From: JALHVH01 sp964585685
GTDB lineage: Bacteria > Acidobacteriota > Aminicenantia > Aminicenantales > Saccharicenantaceae
Length of the DNA: 64,000 nucleotides
Direction: 5' to 3'
NCBI GenBank assembly: GCA_964585685.1
Contig: CAZPEP010000018.1
Location: forward strand, 33,029 to 97,028
Part shown: positions 42,296 to 51,863 of the stretch, in pieces
Layout of the letters: every line of letters starts with the position of its first letter
How positions within the stretch are numbered: position 1 is the stretch's first letter
The notes under the pieces: model-generated
What the model was told of the DNA's origin: nothing
Seen by the model: only the letters and a program-made list of their open reading frames with translations
The model's database searches: none
Position numbers and translations under genes: made by a program

Positions 42296-44008
42296 ATGAT
42301 CAAGTTCCTGCGGGTCCGGAACCTTGCCACCATCGAGGATCTGACGCTCGAATTAGCCGACGGGTTCTCGGTCCTGACCGGCGAGACCGGGGCCGGAAAA
42401 TCCATCCTCATCGACGCCATCCGCCTCCTCCTCGGCGAGAAGGGTTCGCCGGATTACGTCCGGACGGGTGCCTCTGAGGCTTCCGTCGAGGCCCTGTTCG
42501 AGGCCCCGCCGGGGGTCCTCACCGCCCCGGGCTCCGGGGGGGACGGGAGCGGCAACGGGATCCTGGTCCAGAGGCAGATCCCTGCGCAAGGGACGGGGAA
42601 GGCCTACGTCAACGGGGTCCTCGTCCCGGCCCGCGCTCTTAAGGACGCCGGCGCGGCCGTCGCCGATATCTATGGCCAAAACGATCATGTCTTCCTCCTG
42701 CACATAGAGAACCATCGCGGATATCTCGACGCTTTCCTGGACGTCCCGGCCTTCAGAGAAGAGGTCGCCATGGCGGCCCGGGAATTGAGATCTGCCCTTC
42801 GCCAAAAACAGGACCTGGAGGCCAGGAGCCGGGACCGCGCGCAACGGCTCGATTTTCTGGCCTATCAGATCCGGGAGATCGAGGGGACCTGCCTGAAGAC
42901 GGGAGAGGACGAGGAACTCGCCCAGACCCGGGAAGTCCTGAAGAACGCCGGGAAGATCGCCTCCCTGATCGACCAGGCTATCGACCTGAGCTACGCCGGG
43001 GAGGAGTCCCTCCTTCCCCTCCTCTTTCGCCTCAAGGCCGTCCTGAAGGACTTGGCACCGTTTGAGCCTTCCGTCCCGGCCTCCCTTCGGACGGTCGAGG
43101 AATTCTCCATCTTCCTGGATGAGCTCGCCCGAGGCCTGATGAAGTTCAAGGACGGGAGCCCCGGGGGCCCGGAATCCCTGGAGACCGTCGAGGAACGCCT
43201 CGACGTCATTGACAAGCTCAAGCGGAAGTACGGGCCAGGAATCCCGGAGATCCTGGCCCGCCTCGAGGCGATCAGGGCTGAAGAAAAGGAGCTCGTCTCG
43301 GGCCAGGAAAAACTCGAGGGGCTCGACCGGGAGATCGTCGAAAGGTTCGAAGACTACTCCGACAAAGCCCGCAGGCTTTCGGCCCTTCGGACCGGCCGGG
43401 CGCCGGAGCTCGAGAGGCTTATCGAGAAAGAGATCGCCCTCCTGGGCATGAAAAAGGCCGCGTTCAAAGCGGAGGTGAGGACGGCGCCGGCCTCCCTGTC
43501 CGACCCGGTCTCCCTGCGCGACGAAGGGACCGACGACGTTGAGTTCCTGATCTCGTCCAATCCGGGCGAGGAGCTCCGCCCCCTGCGCAAGATCGCATCC
43601 GGGGGAGAACTGTCCCGCGTAATGCTGGCCCTAAGATCCCTGGGCAAGGGAGCCGAACCAGCAAAGACCCTGATCTTCGACGAGATTGACGCCGGGATCG
43701 GTGGAAGGACGGCCGAGGCCGTCGCCGAGAAGCTCAAGTCCCTCGCCCGCCGGCATCAGGTCCTCTGCATAACGCATCTTCCCCGTATTGCCGCGTCCGC
43801 CGCGCACCATTTCCGCGTCGAAAAGTCGGTCGAACGGTCGCGGACCTTCACGACCGTCCAGGAGCTGGGGCCGGAGGACAGGGTTGAGGAGATCGCCCGC
43901 CTGATCTCCGGGACGCGGGTCACCGAAGCGTCCCTGCAGATCGCCCGGGAGATGATCGCAGAGCAACCAGCAAGCGAGAGGGCGAAAGGCCCCGGACGGA
44001 CAGGATGA
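42296..44008 (+). CDS. recN: DNA repair protein RecN
   Basis: A 570-residue SMC-like ATPase, standard RecN length. Walker A is GETGAGKS (about residue 30), a long coiled coil fills the middle (RELRSALRQKQDLEA), and the C-terminus has the ABC signature ASGGELSR and Walker B TLIFDEIDAGIGG. RecN holds broken DNA ends for recombination. A much longer frame runs upstream through the subtilase gene, but the ATG at 42296 has GAAGGGG before it and begins the family sequence (IKFLRVRNLATIEDL). Confidence 0.96.
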   Translation: MIKFLRVRNLATIEDLTLELADGFSVLTGETGAGKSILIDAIRLLLGEKGSPDYVRTGASEASVEALFEAPPGVLTAPGSGGDGSGNGILVQRQIPAQGTGKAYVNGVLVPARALKDAGAAVADIYGQNDHVFLLHIENHRGYLDAFLDVPAFREEVAMAARELRSALRQKQDLEARSRDRAQRLDFLAYQIREIEGTCLKTGEDEELAQTREVLKNAGKIASLIDQAIDLSYAGEESLLPLLFRLKAVLKDLAPFEPSVPASLRTVEEFSIFLDELARGLMKFKDGSPGGPESLETVEERLDVIDKLKRKYGPGIPEILARLEAIRAEEKELVSGQEKLEGLDREIVERFEDYSDKARRLSALRTGRAPELERLIEKEIALLGMKKAAFKAEVRTAPASLSDPVSLRDEGTDDVEFLISSNPGEELRPLRKIASGGELSRVMLALRSLGKGAEPAKTLIFDEIDAGIGGRTAEAVAEKLKSLARRHQVLCITHLPRIAASAAHHFRVEKSVERSRTFTTVQELGPEDRVEEIARLISGTRVTEASLQIAREMIAEQPASERAKGPGRTG

Positions 44009-44027
44009 AGCGGTACCGGAGGAGACG

Positions 44028-44462
44028 ATGAACAGGAAGGAAAAGGCTTTGGATCTCTTCAAACAGGGTTATAGCTGTTCCCAGGCGGTCGCGGCGGTCT
44101 TCGCCGAAGATCAAGGATTGCCGATCGCGACGGCGTTCCGGCTCGCCCAGGGCTTCGGCGGCGGGATGGCCCGGTTGGCCGAGACATGTGGCGCCGTGAC
44201 GGGCGCGATCATGGTCGTCGGGCTGAAGCACGGCCGGACCCGGCCCGAGGACGAGGCGGCCAAGGAGCGAACCTACGTCCTCGTCCATGAGCTCGTCCGT
44301 CGCTTCCGGGGCCGGCACGGCGCTCTGGACTGCCGGGACCTCCTCGGCTGCGACATCGGGACGTCCGAGGGGCGGAAGATCGCCGCCGACGCAAAGCTGC
44401 ACGACGACCTCTGTCCCCTGCTCATCGCCTCGGCCGTCGAGATTCTCGAGGACATCCTTTAA
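44028..44462 (+). CDS. C_GCAxxG_C_C family redox-type protein
   Basis: A 144-residue protein of the C-GCAxxG-C-C family. The conserved cysteines are seen in GYSCSQAV, ETCGAVTGAI, LDCRDLLGC and DDLCPLL. The family is thought to bind metal or a redox cofactor, often in anaerobes; the function is unknown. It follows recN by 19 bp with GGAGG before the ATG. Confidence 0.88.
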   Translation: MNRKEKALDLFKQGYSCSQAVAAVFAEDQGLPIATAFRLAQGFGGGMARLAETCGAVTGAIMVVGLKHGRTRPEDEAAKERTYVLVHELVRRFRGRHGALDCRDLLGCDIGTSEGRKIAADAKLHDDLCPLLIASAVEILEDIL

Positions 44463-44503
44463 CCCCCCCCCGGACCGCATTCCGCGAACCCCGCTGAAAA
44501 CAC

Positions 44504-45838
44504 ATGAAGAGAACATTGGAAGGGTCCCGGTTCTTCATCAAGACCTTCGGCTGTCAGATGAACGAGAACGACTCCGAGCATCTCGCCGGCTTCCTCGCCG
44601 GAGCCGGAGCCGCGAAGGCGGGGTCCCTCGAGGACAGCGATATCGTCGTCGTCAACACGTGCGCCGTGCGCGTAAAATCCGAGGAGAAAGCCGACTCCTT
44701 TCTCGGCCGCCTCACGGCCCTGCAAAAGAAACGCGACGTCATCATCGCGGTCGCCGGCTGCTCGGCCCAGCTCCGTCGCGGGGATCTCCTCCGCGGGAAG
44801 CCCAGGATCGACCTCGTCGTCGGTCCCGGCCGCTATCACGAGCTTCCCGCCCTCCTCGCGGAACGGACCCAAGGCGGGCGGGTCGCGACGGGCCGGAGCC
44901 GGACGTGGCGCGAGATCGGCCCGGACGCGACCCTCAGGGCAGACCCCGCAAGCGCCTATGTCCCTATCATGGAAGGATGCGACAATTTCTGTGCCTATTG
45001 CGTCGTCCCTTTCGCCCGCGGCCGGGAGAAATGCCGGCCGATGGAGCTCGTCCTGGCCGAGGTCGCGGACGCCGCCGAGAAGGGATACAAAGAGGTCCAG
45101 CTCCTCGGCCAGAACGTGAACTCGTACAGGGACCCAGGGACGGGCACAGACTTCGCCGCGCTCCTCGACCGGGTGAGCCGCATCGGGGGGGACGCGTGGG
45201 TCCGGTTCCTCACCTCCCACCCCAGGGACCTCTCCCCGGAGATCGCCCGGGTCATGGCCGACCGGCCGACGGTCTGCCGCCAGATCCACCTCCCCCTCCA
45301 ATCGGGATCCTCGGCGGTCCTCGAAAGGATGAACCGGGGGTACACGCGCGAAGGGTACATGGAGAAGATCGCGATGCTCAAGGCCCTCATGCCGGGGATC
45401 AGCCTGAGCACCGACGTCATTGTCGGCTTCCCTGGGGAGACCGGGGCGGATTTCGAGGCAACCCTCTCCGCCCTCGAAGAGGTCGGCTACGCCAATATCT
45501 TTTCGTTCCGTTATTCGCCCCGGCCTCGGACGGCCGCGGCGAAGCTCCCGGACGACGTCCCTCCGGAGGTCAAAAGGGCGAGGCTCATCGCCCTCCAGGA
45601 CCTGCAGAAGCGTCTCCAGCTCGCAAGGAACCGCACTTTCGTCGGGACGATGGTCCGTGTTCTCGGCACGGGGGAGAGCCGGAAGGGCGGAGGCCGCTTC
45701 ACCGGCCGGAGCGAGGGCTTTCAAGTGGTCAATTTCACCGCGCCCGAAGACCTCCGGGGGCGCTTCGCCGACATCCTCGTCACGGACTGCGGCCCCTACA
45801 GTCTGATCGGGGAATATGTGAAAAATCAGGTTAGATGA
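44504..45838 (+). CDS. miaB: tRNA-2-methylthio-N6-dimethylallyladenosine synthase MiaB
   Basis: A 444-residue radical SAM methylthiotransferase. The N-terminal UPF0004 domain supplies three Cys (TFGCQMNENDS, NTCAVR, AGCSAQ). The radical SAM triad is CDNFCAYC. A TRAM domain occupies the C-terminus (FVGTMVRVLGTG). GCQMN and the order of the Cys place it in MiaB rather than MtaB. It methylthiolates i6A37 in tRNAs reading UNN codons. It starts 41 bp after the previous gene. Confidence 0.95.
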   Translation: MKRTLEGSRFFIKTFGCQMNENDSEHLAGFLAGAGAAKAGSLEDSDIVVVNTCAVRVKSEEKADSFLGRLTALQKKRDVIIAVAGCSAQLRRGDLLRGKPRIDLVVGPGRYHELPALLAERTQGGRVATGRSRTWREIGPDATLRADPASAYVPIMEGCDNFCAYCVVPFARGREKCRPMELVLAEVADAAEKGYKEVQLLGQNVNSYRDPGTGTDFAALLDRVSRIGGDAWVRFLTSHPRDLSPEIARVMADRPTVCRQIHLPLQSGSSAVLERMNRGYTREGYMEKIAMLKALMPGISLSTDVIVGFPGETGADFEATLSALEEVGYANIFSFRYSPRPRTAAAKLPDDVPPEVKRARLIALQDLQKRLQLARNRTFVGTMVRVLGTGESRKGGGRFTGRSEGFQVVNFTAPEDLRGRFADILVTDCGPYSLIGEYVKNQVR

Positions 45839-45940
45839 TAAAGGTAAGAGGTTCGTGGTAGAAGAAGAGGATTTTCTCCGGAAAGGCGCCTTGACCTCAG
45901 CCCTTATAACCTCTAACCTCGAACTTCAAACCCCTTCTCG

Positions 45941-45969
45941 TTGCTATTACACCGGGTTTTGGGTATAAT
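45941..45969 (+). promoter_or_regulatory. Promoter of the nusA-infB operon
   Basis: TTGCTA (45941-45946) and a perfect TATAAT (45964-45969) with a 17-nt spacer, 41 nt before the nusA ATG. Confidence 0.7.
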
Positions 45970-46010
45970 TCTTTGTCTTTCCGGTTCCCCGAGGAAGCAA
46001 GACCGTCGCC

Positions 46011-47045
46011 ATGAAAGTCAACGTCTGGAACTCGATCCTCCAGCTCAGCAAAGAGCGCGGGGTCGAGCCTCGCATCATCATCCAAGCCATCGAGGAGTCC
46101 CTGCGCGTCGCCTCTTCCGGCCACTTTGTCAACGGCGAGGAGATCCGGGTTCTGTTCCGCCCCGAAAAGGGGGAGATCCGGGTTTATGTCTCCAAGAAGG
46201 TCGTGCTCACGGTCGGGGACCCGGCCCGCGAGGTTTCCGTCGAGGAGGCCCGGGAGGTTCGGCGTGGGGCGAACCCCGGGGACGAGATCGAGATCGATCT
46301 CCCGGCCGATACGCTCGGCCGCATCGCCGCCCAGGCCGCCAAGCAGGTTATCTTCCAGAAGGTCCGGGATGCCGAGCAGGAGAAGATCTACGGCCAGTTC
46401 GCGCCCCGGATCGGCGAGATCGTTACGGGCATCGCCCGGCGCTTCGAGAACGGCGTGATCATCCTCGAGGTCAACCGGATCGAAGTCGTCTTCCCCGAGC
46501 GGGAGAAACTTCCCAACGAGGAATTCCGAAGAGGTGACACCGTCAAGGCGGTCATCGTCCAGGTTCAGAAGGGGTTCAAGGGCCTGCAGATCATCGTTTC
46601 GAGAGCGAACCCCCGGTTCCTGGCCAAGCTCCTCGAGAACGAGATCCCGGAGATCGCCAACGGGACGATCGCCATCCGGGACGTCGTCCGCCAACCCGGC
46701 GAACGGGCCAAGGTCGCCGTCGAGAGCCTGGAGAGAGACATCGACCCCATCGGTGCCTGCATCGGCGTCAAGGGAAACCGCATTCTGGCCATCTCCAGGG
46801 AGCTTGCCGGGGAGAAGATCGATATCATCGGATGGTCCGCGAACCCGGCGTCCTACGCCAAGGCCGCTCTCAGCCCGGCCAGGGTCGACGACATCCAGGT
46901 TCTGGACAGAAATGATAAGACCCTCCAGGTTGTCGTCCCTCGGGACCAGCTGTCCCTGGCCATCGGCCGTAAAGGGATCAACGTCAAGCTGGCATCCCGC
47001 CTTATCGGCTGGAAAATCTCGATCCAAGAAGAATCACAACCATGA
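46011..47045 (+). CDS. nusA: Transcription termination/antitermination protein NusA (short form)
   Basis: A 344-residue NusA. It has the N-terminal RNA-polymerase-binding domain (IIIQAIEESLRVAS), an S1 domain (IGEIVTGIARRFENGVIIL) and two KH domains (CIGVKGNRILAISREL and LAIGRKGINVKLASRL). The C-terminal acidic repeats of E. coli NusA are absent, as in Thermotoga. It binds nascent RNA and RNA polymerase. rimP, usually just upstream, is missing here. Overlaps infB by 4 nt. Confidence 0.96.
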   Translation: MKVNVWNSILQLSKERGVEPRIIIQAIEESLRVASSGHFVNGEEIRVLFRPEKGEIRVYVSKKVVLTVGDPAREVSVEEAREVRRGANPGDEIEIDLPADTLGRIAAQAAKQVIFQKVRDAEQEKIYGQFAPRIGEIVTGIARRFENGVIILEVNRIEVVFPEREKLPNEEFRRGDTVKAVIVQVQKGFKGLQIIVSRANPRFLAKLLENEIPEIANGTIAIRDVVRQPGERAKVAVESLERDIDPIGACIGVKGNRILAISRELAGEKIDIIGWSANPASYAKAALSPARVDDIQVLDRNDKTLQVVVPRDQLSLAIGRKGINVKLASRLIGWKISIQEESQP

Positions 47046-48901
47046 ACAACATCCCACCCAAAAAACCCGTTATGGCTGCCAGACCCGCAACGGCCGCCAA
47101 ACCCATGGCCGCCGCTAAGAAGATCGTCAAGCCCGCGGAGCCGCCAGCCCCGAAGGCCCGGCCGAATCTCCTCCTGAGAGAAGGGCACCTCGTCAAGGAC
47201 GTCGCCGAAATGATGAAGATGAAGCTCCGGGACGTCCTCGACAAGCTCGGAGAAAGGGGCCTAGCCCTCACGGCCAACGACCTCGTGGACGCGGCCCACG
47301 TCGAGTCCCTGTCCCGGGCCCTGGGAGCCGACGTCGAGTTCCTCTCCGTCGAACAGGAGGCTAAGCTCCGGGCCGAAAGCCGGCCGGCCGACCTCCTCCC
47401 GAGGCCGCCGGTCGTGACCATCATGGGCCACGTCGACCACGGAAAGACGACCCTGCTCGACGCCATCCGCTCCTCCCGGCTCGTGGACAAGGAATCCGGG
47501 GGGATCACCCAGCACATCGGGGCCTATCGCGTCAGTCATAAGAACCGGTCGATCACGTTCATCGATACCCCCGGCCACGAGGCCTTCACCCAGCTCCGAG
47601 CCCGCGGGGCCCGGCTCACCGACATCGTCGTCCTGGTCGTCGCGGCCGACGACGGCGTGATGCCCCAGACCAGAGAGGCCATCGACCACGCAAAGGCCGC
47701 CGGCGTCCCGATCATCGTGGCCATCAACAAGATGGACATGCCCGACGCCAACGCCGAACGGGTCAAGCAGCAGCTGTCCAAGGAAGGCCTCCTCGTCGAA
47801 ACGTGGGGCGGCAAGATCGTCAGCGTCGAGATCTCGGCCAAGACCAAGGAGAACATCGACGATCTCCTCGAGATGATCGTCCTCACGGCGGACGTCGCCG
47901 AGCTCAAGGCCAACCCCCGTGTCCCCGCCCAAGGCATCGTCCTGGAGGCGAGGCTCGACGCCCAGAAGGGGCCGCTGGCCACCGTCATCGTCCAGTTCGG
48001 CACGCTGGGTCTGGGCGAGTCCTTCGTCTCCGGAACGTTGGCCGGCAAGGTCCGGGCCTTGTTCGACGAGGCCGGGAAACCCATCAAGAGCGCGGGACCG
48101 TCGGTTCCCGTCGAGATCCTCGGGTTCTCCGATGTCCCGGCGGCCGGGAGCCCCTTCCAGGTCGTTGGGAGCCAAGAGAACGCACGGCTGATCGCCCAGT
48201 ACCGACTGTCCAAGGTCAAGAAGGAAGAGCCCATCAAGTCGGAAAGGGTCACCCTGGACGAGCTCTTCAAGAAGATTGAGGAGGGCCAGGCCAGAGAGTT
48301 GGCGATCGTCCTGAAGGCCGACGTCCAGGGCAGCGTCGAGGTCCTGCGGGAGGTCCTCCCCTCCCTGAGCTCCGACAAAGTGAAGATCAATCTCCTCCAC
48401 GCGGCGACCGGGGCCATCACCGAGGCCGACGTCGTCCTGGCCTCCGCGTCCGACGCTCTCATCATCGGCTACAACATCAAGCCCAACCCCAAGGTCGAGC
48501 AGATCGCCAAGAAGGAGAACGTGGAAATCCGGACCTACCAGATCATCTATCAGCTCACCGAGGACATCAAAAAGGCCCTGGTGGGAATGCTGGAGCCCGT
48601 CATCCGGGAGGTCTTTCAGGGCCGGGCCGAGGTCCGGCGTATCTTTCAGATCCCCAAGGTGGGAACGATCGCGGGCTGCTACGTCACCGAAGGGAAGATC
48701 GCGCGGAACGCCGAGCTCCGCGTCCTGCGGAACCGGGCGGTCATCCACACGGGGCGGATCTCCTCGCTGAAGCACGTCAAGGAGAACGTCAACGAAGTCA
48801 AGAAGGATTACGAGTGCGGGATCGCGCTCGACAAGTTCCACGACATCCAACCGGGGGACCTCCTTGAGGCCTATGTCAAGGAGAAGGTCAAGGCCGAGTA
48901 G
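47042..48901 (+). CDS. infB: Translation initiation factor IF-2
   Basis: A 619-residue IF-2, short because the N-terminal extension is only a brief Lys/Ala/Pro-rich tail (KPVMAARPATAAKPMAAAKK). An IF2_N domain follows (LVKDVAEMMKMKLRDVLDKL). The G domain has GHVDHGKT, DTPGHEAF and NKMD; domains II-IV follow. It delivers fMet-tRNA to the 30S subunit. It overlaps nusA by 4 nt. Confidence 0.98.
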   Translation: MNNIPPKKPVMAARPATAAKPMAAAKKIVKPAEPPAPKARPNLLLREGHLVKDVAEMMKMKLRDVLDKLGERGLALTANDLVDAAHVESLSRALGADVEFLSVEQEAKLRAESRPADLLPRPPVVTIMGHVDHGKTTLLDAIRSSRLVDKESGGITQHIGAYRVSHKNRSITFIDTPGHEAFTQLRARGARLTDIVVLVVAADDGVMPQTREAIDHAKAAGVPIIVAINKMDMPDANAERVKQQLSKEGLLVETWGGKIVSVEISAKTKENIDDLLEMIVLTADVAELKANPRVPAQGIVLEARLDAQKGPLATVIVQFGTLGLGESFVSGTLAGKVRALFDEAGKPIKSAGPSVPVEILGFSDVPAAGSPFQVVGSQENARLIAQYRLSKVKKEEPIKSERVTLDELFKKIEEGQARELAIVLKADVQGSVEVLREVLPSLSSDKVKINLLHAATGAITEADVVLASASDALIIGYNIKPNPKVEQIAKKENVEIRTYQIIYQLTEDIKKALVGMLEPVIREVFQGRAEVRRIFQIPKVGTIAGCYVTEGKIARNAELRVLRNRAVIHTGRISSLKHVKENVNEVKKDYECGIALDKFHDIQPGDLLEAYVKEKVKAE

Positions 48902-48906
48902 GACCG

Positions 48907-49188
48907 ATGGTCGTCGGTTTACTGACCCTCGAGGTCTTCTTTCCTTACGCCCGTTCCCTGAAGGACAAAAGGCACTCGCTCAAGGGGTTCAAGGACCGCG
49001 TCCGAAGCCGGCACAACGTTTCCCTGGCCGAGGTCGAGTTCCAGGACAAGTGGCAGAGGGCCCGGATCGGCGTCGCGGCCGTCAGCAGCAGTCGGGTTGT
49101 CGTCGAGGAACTGCTCACGCGGGTCCTCCGCGAGGCCGAGGGGACGGTCGGCGGCACGATCGTCGAGCACCGGATCGAGTATTATTGA
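48907..49188 (+). CDS. ylxP: DUF503 family protein YlxP
   Basis: A 93-residue protein of the DUF503/YlxP family (VGLLTLEVFFPYARSLKDKR, HNVSLAEVEFQDKWQRARIG). It lies between infB and rbfA as in Firmicutes. YlxP is thought to bind RNA and help 30S assembly. It starts 5 nt after the infB stop. Confidence 0.93.
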   Translation: MVVGLLTLEVFFPYARSLKDKRHSLKGFKDRVRSRHNVSLAEVEFQDKWQRARIGVAAVSSSRVVVEELLTRVLREAEGTVGGTIVEHRIEYY

Positions 49189-49213
49189 AACGGGGTCCGG
49201 GAACGGAGGGCAC

Positions 49214-49558
49214 ATGACGGAAAATCGCCGGGTTCAGCGCGTGGGCCACAGGATAATGGAAGAGCTGGGCCGGTTCCTCATCGAGGAATTCCAAGGCCCC
49301 GGGCTCATCACCGTGACGCGGGTCGAGATGACCCCCGATCTGATGACGGCCCGCGTCTTCGTAAGCGTCTTCGGCGGCGAGGAGCCGGACGAGGTCTTTG
49401 CCCGGCTCGAAAACAGGAAAGCCCACGTCCGCCGTTTGCTTGCCGCGCACGTGAATTTAAAATATAATCCCGACCTTGTTTTTTTGCCGGACCCGGCCCC
49501 CGAGTACGGGGATCGCTTGGACCGGCTGATCGAGGTGGCCAAGAAGCATGAAGACTGA
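49214..49558 (+). CDS. rbfA: Ribosome-binding factor A
   Basis: A 114-residue KH-type protein of the RbfA family (RVQRVGHRIMEELGRFL, VTRVEMTPDLMTARVFVSV). It matures 16S rRNA in the 30S subunit. The open frame extends upstream through ylxP, but the ATG at 49214 has GGAGGG before it and starts the family sequence. It overlaps nrnA by 11 nt. Confidence 0.94.
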   Translation: MTENRRVQRVGHRIMEELGRFLIEEFQGPGLITVTRVEMTPDLMTARVFVSVFGGEEPDEVFARLENRKAHVRRLLAAHVNLKYNPDLVFLPDPAPEYGDRLDRLIEVAKKHED

Positions 49559-50534
49559 TCCCGTCGCATCGATCGTCCGCCGGATCGGAGAATCCCGGCG
49601 CATTGCCATCACGTCGCACCTCCGCCCGGACGGCGACTCCGTCTGCACGAGCCTCGCCCTCGCCATGATGGGCGAGGCGCTCGGCAAGGAGATGGCCGTC
49701 GTCAACCGGGACAACACGCCCTTCCCATTCTCCCATTTCCCGGACGCCCGCCGCATCCGGATCGGCCAGATCGACCCGGCAGGCTATGATTGCGTCATCC
49801 TCCTGGAATGCGCCGACGTCTCACGGTCGGGGCAGGAGAACCTGGGCGACTGCTACAAGATCAACATCGACCACCATTATTCCAATTTTACATACGCCGA
49901 CATCAACTGGATCAACCCCCAGGCCTCGGCCGTCGGTGAAATGATCTTCGAGCTCGGAGAACGCCTCGGGGTCCCGATGGGGCCTGAGATTGCCGAGAAC
50001 CTCTACTGCGCCATCGTCTCGGACACCGGCTCGTTTCAGTTCTCGAACACGACGGCCCTGGCCTTCGAGGCCTGCCACAAGCTCGCCGCCCTCGGGGCGA
50101 GCCCCATCCGCGTCTCCGAGAGGCTCTATGCCAACAATCCGCCGGAGAAGATCATTCTGCTGGGCCAAGTCCTTGCGACGCTCCGGATGAACGCCGGAGG
50201 CAACATCGCGGCCATCACCATGTTCCGGAAGAACCTCGCCGACCTCAACCTCAAGGAGATTGACACCGAGGACATTACGACTCTCGCCCGCTCCATCAAG
50301 GGCGTGGAGATGGTTCTATTCTTCAAGGAGATGGACCGGGACGTGTTTCGGGTCAGCCTCCGGTCGAAGGGGAAAGCCAACGCGGCCCTGGTCGCGGAGC
50401 ACTTCGGCGGCGGCGGCCACGTCCACGCCTCCGGGTTCACGGCCCACGGGCCTTACGAACAGCTCATCGTCGAGATCCCCAGGATCGTCGAGGACCTGCT
50501 ATCGGCCGACCCGGCCGGAGACCGGCCCTCCTGA
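49548..50534 (+). CDS. nrnA: DHH/DHHA1 phosphoesterase NrnA-like (nanoRNase/pAp phosphatase)
   Basis: A 328-residue DHH-family protein. Metal-ligand motifs: SHLRPDGDSV, LLECADVS, NIDHHYSN and VSDTGSFQFSN. The DHHA1 domain closes with HFGGGGHVHASGF. It degrades short RNAs and dephosphorylates pAp. Position between rbfA and truB is conserved in many bacteria. It overlaps rbfA by 11 nt. Confidence 0.93.
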   Translation: MKTDPVASIVRRIGESRRIAITSHLRPDGDSVCTSLALAMMGEALGKEMAVVNRDNTPFPFSHFPDARRIRIGQIDPAGYDCVILLECADVSRSGQENLGDCYKINIDHHYSNFTYADINWINPQASAVGEMIFELGERLGVPMGPEIAENLYCAIVSDTGSFQFSNTTALAFEACHKLAALGASPIRVSERLYANNPPEKIILLGQVLATLRMNAGGNIAAITMFRKNLADLNLKEIDTEDITTLARSIKGVEMVLFFKEMDRDVFRVSLRSKGKANAALVAEHFGGGGHVHASGFTAHGPYEQLIVEIPRIVEDLLSADPAGDRPS

Positions 50535-50569
50535 CCCCGCCGGCGCGGGTCCGGCGAAGAAAGGCCACT

Positions 50570-51490
50570 TTGGACGGATTGATCGTCGTCGACAAGCCGC
50601 GCGGCCCCACGTCCCACGACGTCGTCGCCCGCATCCGCAGGCTTCTCGGGGGGGCCAAAACAGGCCACTGCGGAACGCTCGACCCCGAGGCCACGGGAGT
50701 GCTCCTCATCGCCGTCGGCCGGGCCGCCCGCCTCTTCCCCTTCCTCTCCGGGCACGACAAGAGTTATGCGGCGATCGTCCGTTTCGGCTTCGCGACGGAT
50801 ACCTATGACGCCTCGGGCCGCCCCACCATTCCGGAGTCCGCCGACTTCCCGGCCGAAGGGGCCCTGCGGGAAGCAATGCGCCGGTTCGAAGGGCGGATCC
50901 TCCAGACCCCACCCGCCTACTCCGCCATCAAAAAAGACGGCCAACCCCTTTACAAGCTGGCCCGGGCCAACCGGGACGTCCAGATAGAGCCGAGGGAGGT
51001 CGTCGTGCGCCGGCTCGAGCTTGTCTCCTGGGCCCCTCCCCTCGCCGCCGTCGATATCGAATGCTCGGCGGGAACATATGTCCGTTCGCTGGCCCACGAT
51101 CTCGGGCGCACGCTCGGCTGCGGGGCTCACCTGGCCTCCCTCCGGAGGACGGCCAGCGGACCGTTCCGCCTAGACGACGCCAGGACCTTGGACACCGTAG
51201 AATCCTTGATCCAGTCCGGCGAGGGGGACCGGTTCCTGCTCCCGATGGAGGGGCTCCTCCCCGAGCTCCCGGCGCTCGTCCTCCGCCCCGAAGGGGCCGA
51301 GCGAGCCCGACACGGCAACCGAATCCTCCCGGAACACGTCCTCCCGCCGCCCGGCGGGGCAACAGGCGAAGCCCCGGCGAGGGACAACGCCGTCTTTCGC
51401 CTCTTCGGCGGGGACGGACGGCTCGTGGCCTTGGCCCGTCGCTCCAGGGAGGAGGCGGGTCTCTCGCCCTTCCTCGTCCTGGCGGACTGA
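50570..51490 (+). CDS. truB: tRNA pseudouridine(55) synthase TruB
   Basis: A 306-residue pseudouridine synthase. The catalytic Asp lies in GHCGTLDPEATGVL and the Tyr/Lys region in PPAYSAIKKDG. It forms psi55 in the T loop of tRNAs. The start is TTG (50570), with AAGAAAGG upstream; no ATG fits. It is the last clear gene of the nusA operon, and rpsO does not follow. Confidence 0.95.
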   Translation: MDGLIVVDKPRGPTSHDVVARIRRLLGGAKTGHCGTLDPEATGVLLIAVGRAARLFPFLSGHDKSYAAIVRFGFATDTYDASGRPTIPESADFPAEGALREAMRRFEGRILQTPPAYSAIKKDGQPLYKLARANRDVQIEPREVVVRRLELVSWAPPLAAVDIECSAGTYVRSLAHDLGRTLGCGAHLASLRRTASGPFRLDDARTLDTVESLIQSGEGDRFLLPMEGLLPELPALVLRPEGAERARHGNRILPEHVLPPPGGATGEAPARDNAVFRLFGGDGRLVALARRSREEAGLSPFLVLAD

Positions 51491-51546
51491 TCTCTGCGCC
51501 GCGTTCCCCGGCAGTTGCTCCTGGCAAATTAATTGACGATCCGTCC

Positions 51547-51575
51547 TTGAAATTTGGGTCGGGATACTATATCTT
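51547..51575 (+). promoter_or_regulatory. Promoter of the DUF507 gene pair, close to the start codon
   Basis: TTGAAA (51547-51552) and TATCTT (51570-51575) with a 17-nt spacer. The ATG lies only 9 nt after the -10, so the transcript would be nearly leaderless, although AGGA sits just before the ATG. Confidence 0.45.
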
Positions 51576-51584
51576 ATCTAGGAC

Positions 51585-51863
51585 ATGAGGCTGAACAAGA
51601 ACCAGATCGAACACTTGGCCTTCGTGATCCTGCGCAACTTGTCCAAGGAAGCCAAGATCATCGTCGAGGACCGCAATCGGCTCCTCGAGGAGATGACGAA
51701 CCTGATCATGGACGAGTTCATGAAGGAGGACAAGCTGGACCAGGAGGTCAGAGAGATCCTTGGGAAGCACATGGAGAAGATCCGCCGGGAGAACATCGAG
51801 TACCAAACGATGTTCCGGATGATCAAGATGAAGCTGGCCAGGGAAAGGAACATCGTCCTGTGA
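51585..51863 (+). CDS. DUF507 family protein (first copy)
   Basis: A 92-residue protein of the DUF507 family, all helical and charged (KEAKIIVEDRNRLLEEMTNL). No catalytic motif is visible. It overlaps a second DUF507 gene by 4 nt (GTGA). DUF507 proteins are known mainly from aquificales, deltaproteobacteria and related groups and have no established role. The pairing suggests a heterodimer. Confidence 0.85.
   Translation: MRLNKNQIEHLAFVILRNLSKEAKIIVEDRNRLLEEMTNLIMDEFMKEDKLDQEVREILGKHMEKIRRENIEYQTMFRMIKMKLARERNIVL

Noticed and set aside
45839..45940. AGGTTAGAGGTTATA-like short direct repeat upstream of the nusA promoter
   Set aside because: Only two 7-bp copies; too little to call a functional repeat.
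47261..48850. 529-codon frame on the minus strand opposite infB
   Set aside because: Shadow of the infB codon bias; Asp/Leu/Gly-rich low-complexity product with no domain.
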